In this document: positions 48,194 to 64,000 of the stretch, one piece after another
How positions within the stretch are numbered: the stretch's first letter is position 1
Layout of the letters: every line of letters starts with the position of its first letter
Origin: Mesostigma viride
Lineage: Eukaryota; Streptophyta; Mesostigmatophyceae; Mesostigmatales; Mesostigmataceae
Length of the DNA: 64,000 nt
NCBI GenBank assembly: GCA_009746045.1
Contig: RPFO01000027.1
Location: forward strand, 2,268,202 to 2,332,201
Reading direction: 5' to 3'
Made by a program: the position numbers and the translations under genes
Notes under the pieces: model-generated
Database searches by the model: none
Told to the model about the DNA's origin: nothing
What the model saw: the letters and a program-made list of their open reading frames with translations, nothing else

Positions 48194-49381
48194 TCAGAGG
48201 GGTGCGCCCACGCCCCCCTCGCCCTTTCCCAGCACCGCCTGCCCTTGCGCCCCCTCGCTGGCCGCCAACTGGCGCTGCCTGGCCCCCCAGAACTCGCTTC
48301 TTTCCTCCGCCACCCGCCGCACCTCCGCCCCAGTGACGTCTGCCAGGCCGGCGAGGAAAGACGTCACCCGCGCCTCCGGGTTGGCCCCCAGGGATCCTGG
48401 CGATGCGGCGGTCCCCAGGTCCTCCTGCGCTGCGCCGTGCTGGTAGCGGAGCACCGCATAGGCGAGATGGTAGAAGGAGAAGTCGGGCCACATGACGGGG
48501 AGGAAGGCGAGCACGGCACGGGACGACTGCCAGAGCAAGAAATCGCTCAGCCGTGTCTCGCCAGAGGTGCGGACGAGCAGGTCGACGGGGGGACAGCTGT
48601 CAGTGCGGAGGCAGGCGGTGAAGAGGGAAGGGTCGACGTCGGACGTGTCCAGCTGGCGTGACGCCACGCCGGCAACCAGGAGGTTTGCGGCGCGCGCCAT
48701 CTCGTCTCGTGACGTGTACGAGAAGCAGATGTTGACGACGAGCGAGGTGCCGCCGGCGCTGGATTCCATGAGCTGCGCCGCCTTGCGCTGGAGGCCAAGG
48801 GGGGCCAGGGACAGGTCGCCGACCACGCGCACACGGACGCCTTTCTGGGCCAGGCTGGGGGAGCGGAGTAGGTAGTCGAGCTTGTCCTCGGCGAGCCGCA
48901 TGAGGTAGTCGATCTCGTCTTTGGACCGTTTGAAGTTGTCGATGCTGAACGCGTAGACGCTCATGTAGCCGACGCCCAGCGCGAGCAGCCAGTCAATCGT
49001 GCGCTCCATGGAGGCGAACCCGCGGAGGTGACCCTCCAGCCGGCTCATCTTGTGCGCGTCCGCGTAGCGTCGGTTGCCGTCCATGATGATGGCGATGTGC
49101 GACGGGATGCGGCCGGCGCGCAGTACCCACGAGATGGAGGAGATCATGATGGCGTCCAACCCTTTTCCTATCCATTTCAGGGAGAAGGCCATGCTTGTGA
49201 AGTTGATAGCGCGAGCACCGCCTATCAGGGGTTGCTTAAATGCACCACGCGAGGGGTCCGATCTCACGCCGGCCCCTTTGTGCCACCTTCGAATGCAACC
49301 AGAAGAAACCGCCACCCGCCGCCCGTGGACACCACCCGCGGCCCGTGGACACCACCGTGGCACCGCGTGCAGGCTGGCCAC
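48194..49381 (-). CDS. DHDDS: cis-prenyltransferase, dehydrodolichyl diphosphate synthase type
   Basis: A single exon of 395 residues. Conserved regions in order: HIAIIMDGNRRYAD (residues 95-108; Asp101 is the catalytic Mg-binding position), GHLRGFASM, YMSVYAFSIDNFKRSKDEID (139-157), VNICFSYTSRDEMARA (216-231) and DLLVRTSGETRLSDFLLWQS (267-286), then FLPVMWPDFSFYHLAYAVL. The RTSGE-RLSDFLLWQ form is that of eukaryotic DHDDS rather than the bacterial or plastid enzymes. It elongates farnesyl diphosphate with isopentenyl diphosphate at the ER to make the dolichol precursor for glycosylation. Residues 1-63 before MAFSLKWIGKGLD are low in conservation. An internal start there, or an organelle leader, is possible. 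The C-terminal 70 residues are A/G/E-rich. The gene diverges from the giant gene at 50,538. Confidence 0.93.
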   Translation of the reverse strand: MASLHAVPRWCPRAAGGVHGRRVAVSSGCIRRWHKGAGVRSDPSRGAFKQPLIGGARAINFTSMAFSLKWIGKGLDAIMISSISWVLRAGRIPSHIAIIMDGNRRYADAHKMSRLEGHLRGFASMERTIDWLLALGVGYMSVYAFSIDNFKRSKDEIDYLMRLAEDKLDYLLRSPSLAQKGVRVRVVGDLSLAPLGLQRKAAQLMESSAGGTSLVVNICFSYTSRDEMARAANLLVAGVASRQLDTSDVDPSLFTACLRTDSCPPVDLLVRTSGETRLSDFLLWQSSRAVLAFLPVMWPDFSFYHLAYAVLRYQHGAAQEDLGTAASPGSLGANPEARVTSFLAGLADVTGAEVRRVAEERSEFWGARQRQLAASEGAQGQAVLGKGEGGVGAPL

Positions 49382-50537
49382 GAAAAATTACTTCAATAAG
49401 TGACGGCAAAGATCATTTCCCATACAGACTGAAGAACCGTAGAAGAGCCATGAAAACAGAACCCATGTCACCATTTACCTATCAGCCTGGATGGACTACA
49501 GTAGCTGCGATTTTACGACGCAGGTCAGAGCCACCAAGTCATCATGCCGGTGGGCAGCGACTGACAGGCTGCCACGTATGCGTCTCTCAAAGGCCTAGAG
49601 GATACTTCTGGCAGCATTACAGGGCAGAATGATCTCTTTTCCCGCGTCGCCGCGCCGCCCTTTCCGTCGGGCCGACGGGGCGGGCGGGCCCTGGTGGGGT
49701 TGCCGTTGCGACTTGCGACCTGTTGCGAGTGACTTGCGACCATCGCTGACAGCTTGTGGACCGAGCGGCATGCTACTGTACAGTACAGTGTACAGGAGCT
49801 GGCGTGGGCAACAACAGGCTGCAACAACAGGCTGCAACAACAACAACAACAACAACAACAACAGGCCTGGCGTCTTGCGGCCACCCATGGGAGGCATGGC
49901 ATGGCGTGGCGCTTCCGACAGATACAGTCAGATCTTACACATGGCGGGCCACCCGGCAATCTGAACGTGCCCGGGACCTGGGACTGCCGAGTGCCGGCTG
50001 CACCGGTAACGGGGCCAAACCTATCTCAAACGGGGCACAAAGCCACAAACCTATCTACACCAGGTGAACACCTGAAAGTAGTCGTAAGCCGGCCCATCAG
50101 CGGCTTATTAATTCGAACATTGTTTTGCGCAAGAGTCTAGGGAATAGCTGAGGCAGTAGGTTATGTTTTGTCATGGAAATCTTGCCCACTGCCGAACGAG
50201 TTCTTCGTTATAAGGACTGGGCTGCCACCCTACAAGCCGAAGTATAAGCACTGGGGTTTGGTGGGCAAACCTAAAAGAAAAAGCGTCTTCTCGCCTTCTC
50301 GCGGCCCCTCTGCTATAACAATATTTTCTGATCTCAGCACACAGCAGCACTGTGTGCTTAGATCAGAAAGCATTGTCTGCAGCAGCCGCTGTGCTCAAGC
50401 AAGGTGTTCGGCAGGTTAAAGAACCTGGTTGAAGGCGGCAATCGCTGCTCTTTAATAGAGCCGTGCCAGCATATTTTAGTGACATGAAATAAGCGAAGAT
50501 TCCTAACTAGCCTCTTTGCTGCAAAACCCGAAGAGTC
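49382..50537. promoter_or_regulatory. Divergent intergenic region with a 20-bp-arm hairpin
   Basis: 1156 bp between the prenyltransferase and giant-gene starts. It contains an (ACA)n run (49,836-49,863) and, at 50,325-50,369, an inverted repeat with 20-bp arms (tttctgatctcagcacacag) pairing at 19 of 20 positions around a 5-base loop. The hairpin lies 169 bp upstream of ATG 50,538, in the likely promoter or 5' leader. Confidence 0.6.

Positions 50538-64000
<13,463 letters not shown>

Overview
The window is nuclear DNA of a eukaryote. Its genes are split by GT-AG introns whose phases match across every junction I checked. It also carries non-LTR retrotransposons (LINEs) with YADD reverse transcriptases, long microsatellites and GC-rich coding exons. 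The gene set (a plant-like ARID plus HSP20-like protein, an OCRL-type phosphatase, a DHDDS-type prenyltransferase) and the long C-runs fit a unicellular alga or related protist. The lineage is inferred, not proven.

Layout. 1-6.7 kb is repeat territory: a 61-bp tandem array, a decayed LINE ORF1 (- strand), three head-to-tail LINE 3' ends (+ strand) and a GGAT/GGCT microsatellite. 6.77-10.53 kb (- strand) is a seven-exon gene for an ARID / Tudor-like / acidic / HSP20-like chromatin protein. It lies head-to-head with a thirteen-exon gene (+ strand, 11.6-26.6 kb) for a 1480-residue OCRL/INPP5B-type inositol polyphosphate 5-phosphatase with ASH and RhoGAP-like domains. The introns of that gene hold minisatellites and, strikingly, decayed copies of the edges of neighbouring exons. 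28-31.8 kb is LINE debris.

32,275-42,053 is a self-contained unit of about 9.8 kb. It is bounded by 34-bp terminal inverted repeats, with inverted subterminal arrays of one octamer (GTGACACC / GGTGTCAC). It carries a multi-exon gene resembling the transposase-like DUF7869 family, a divergent small spliced gene, a 105-bp near-perfect hairpin and a motif-rich intergenic promoter region. I read it as a large DNA transposon and regard it as the best candidate for an undescribed system here.

42-45.2 kb holds two large tetranucleotide arrays attached to LINE 3' ends and a degenerate LINE (- strand). 48.2-49.4 kb (- strand) is a single-exon cis-prenyltransferase (dehydrodolichyl diphosphate synthase type). 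It diverges from a gene at 50.5 kb to beyond the window end (+ strand) that encodes a huge, disordered, RE/RD-, G/M- and Q-rich protein. That protein is not assigned to a family.

The host genes look unrelated to one another: phosphoinositide turnover, chromatin, dolichol synthesis and an unknown scaffold-like protein. Two pairs share divergent promoter regions: ARID with the OCRL-like gene, and the prenyltransferase with the giant gene. Repeats account for most of the remaining sequence.
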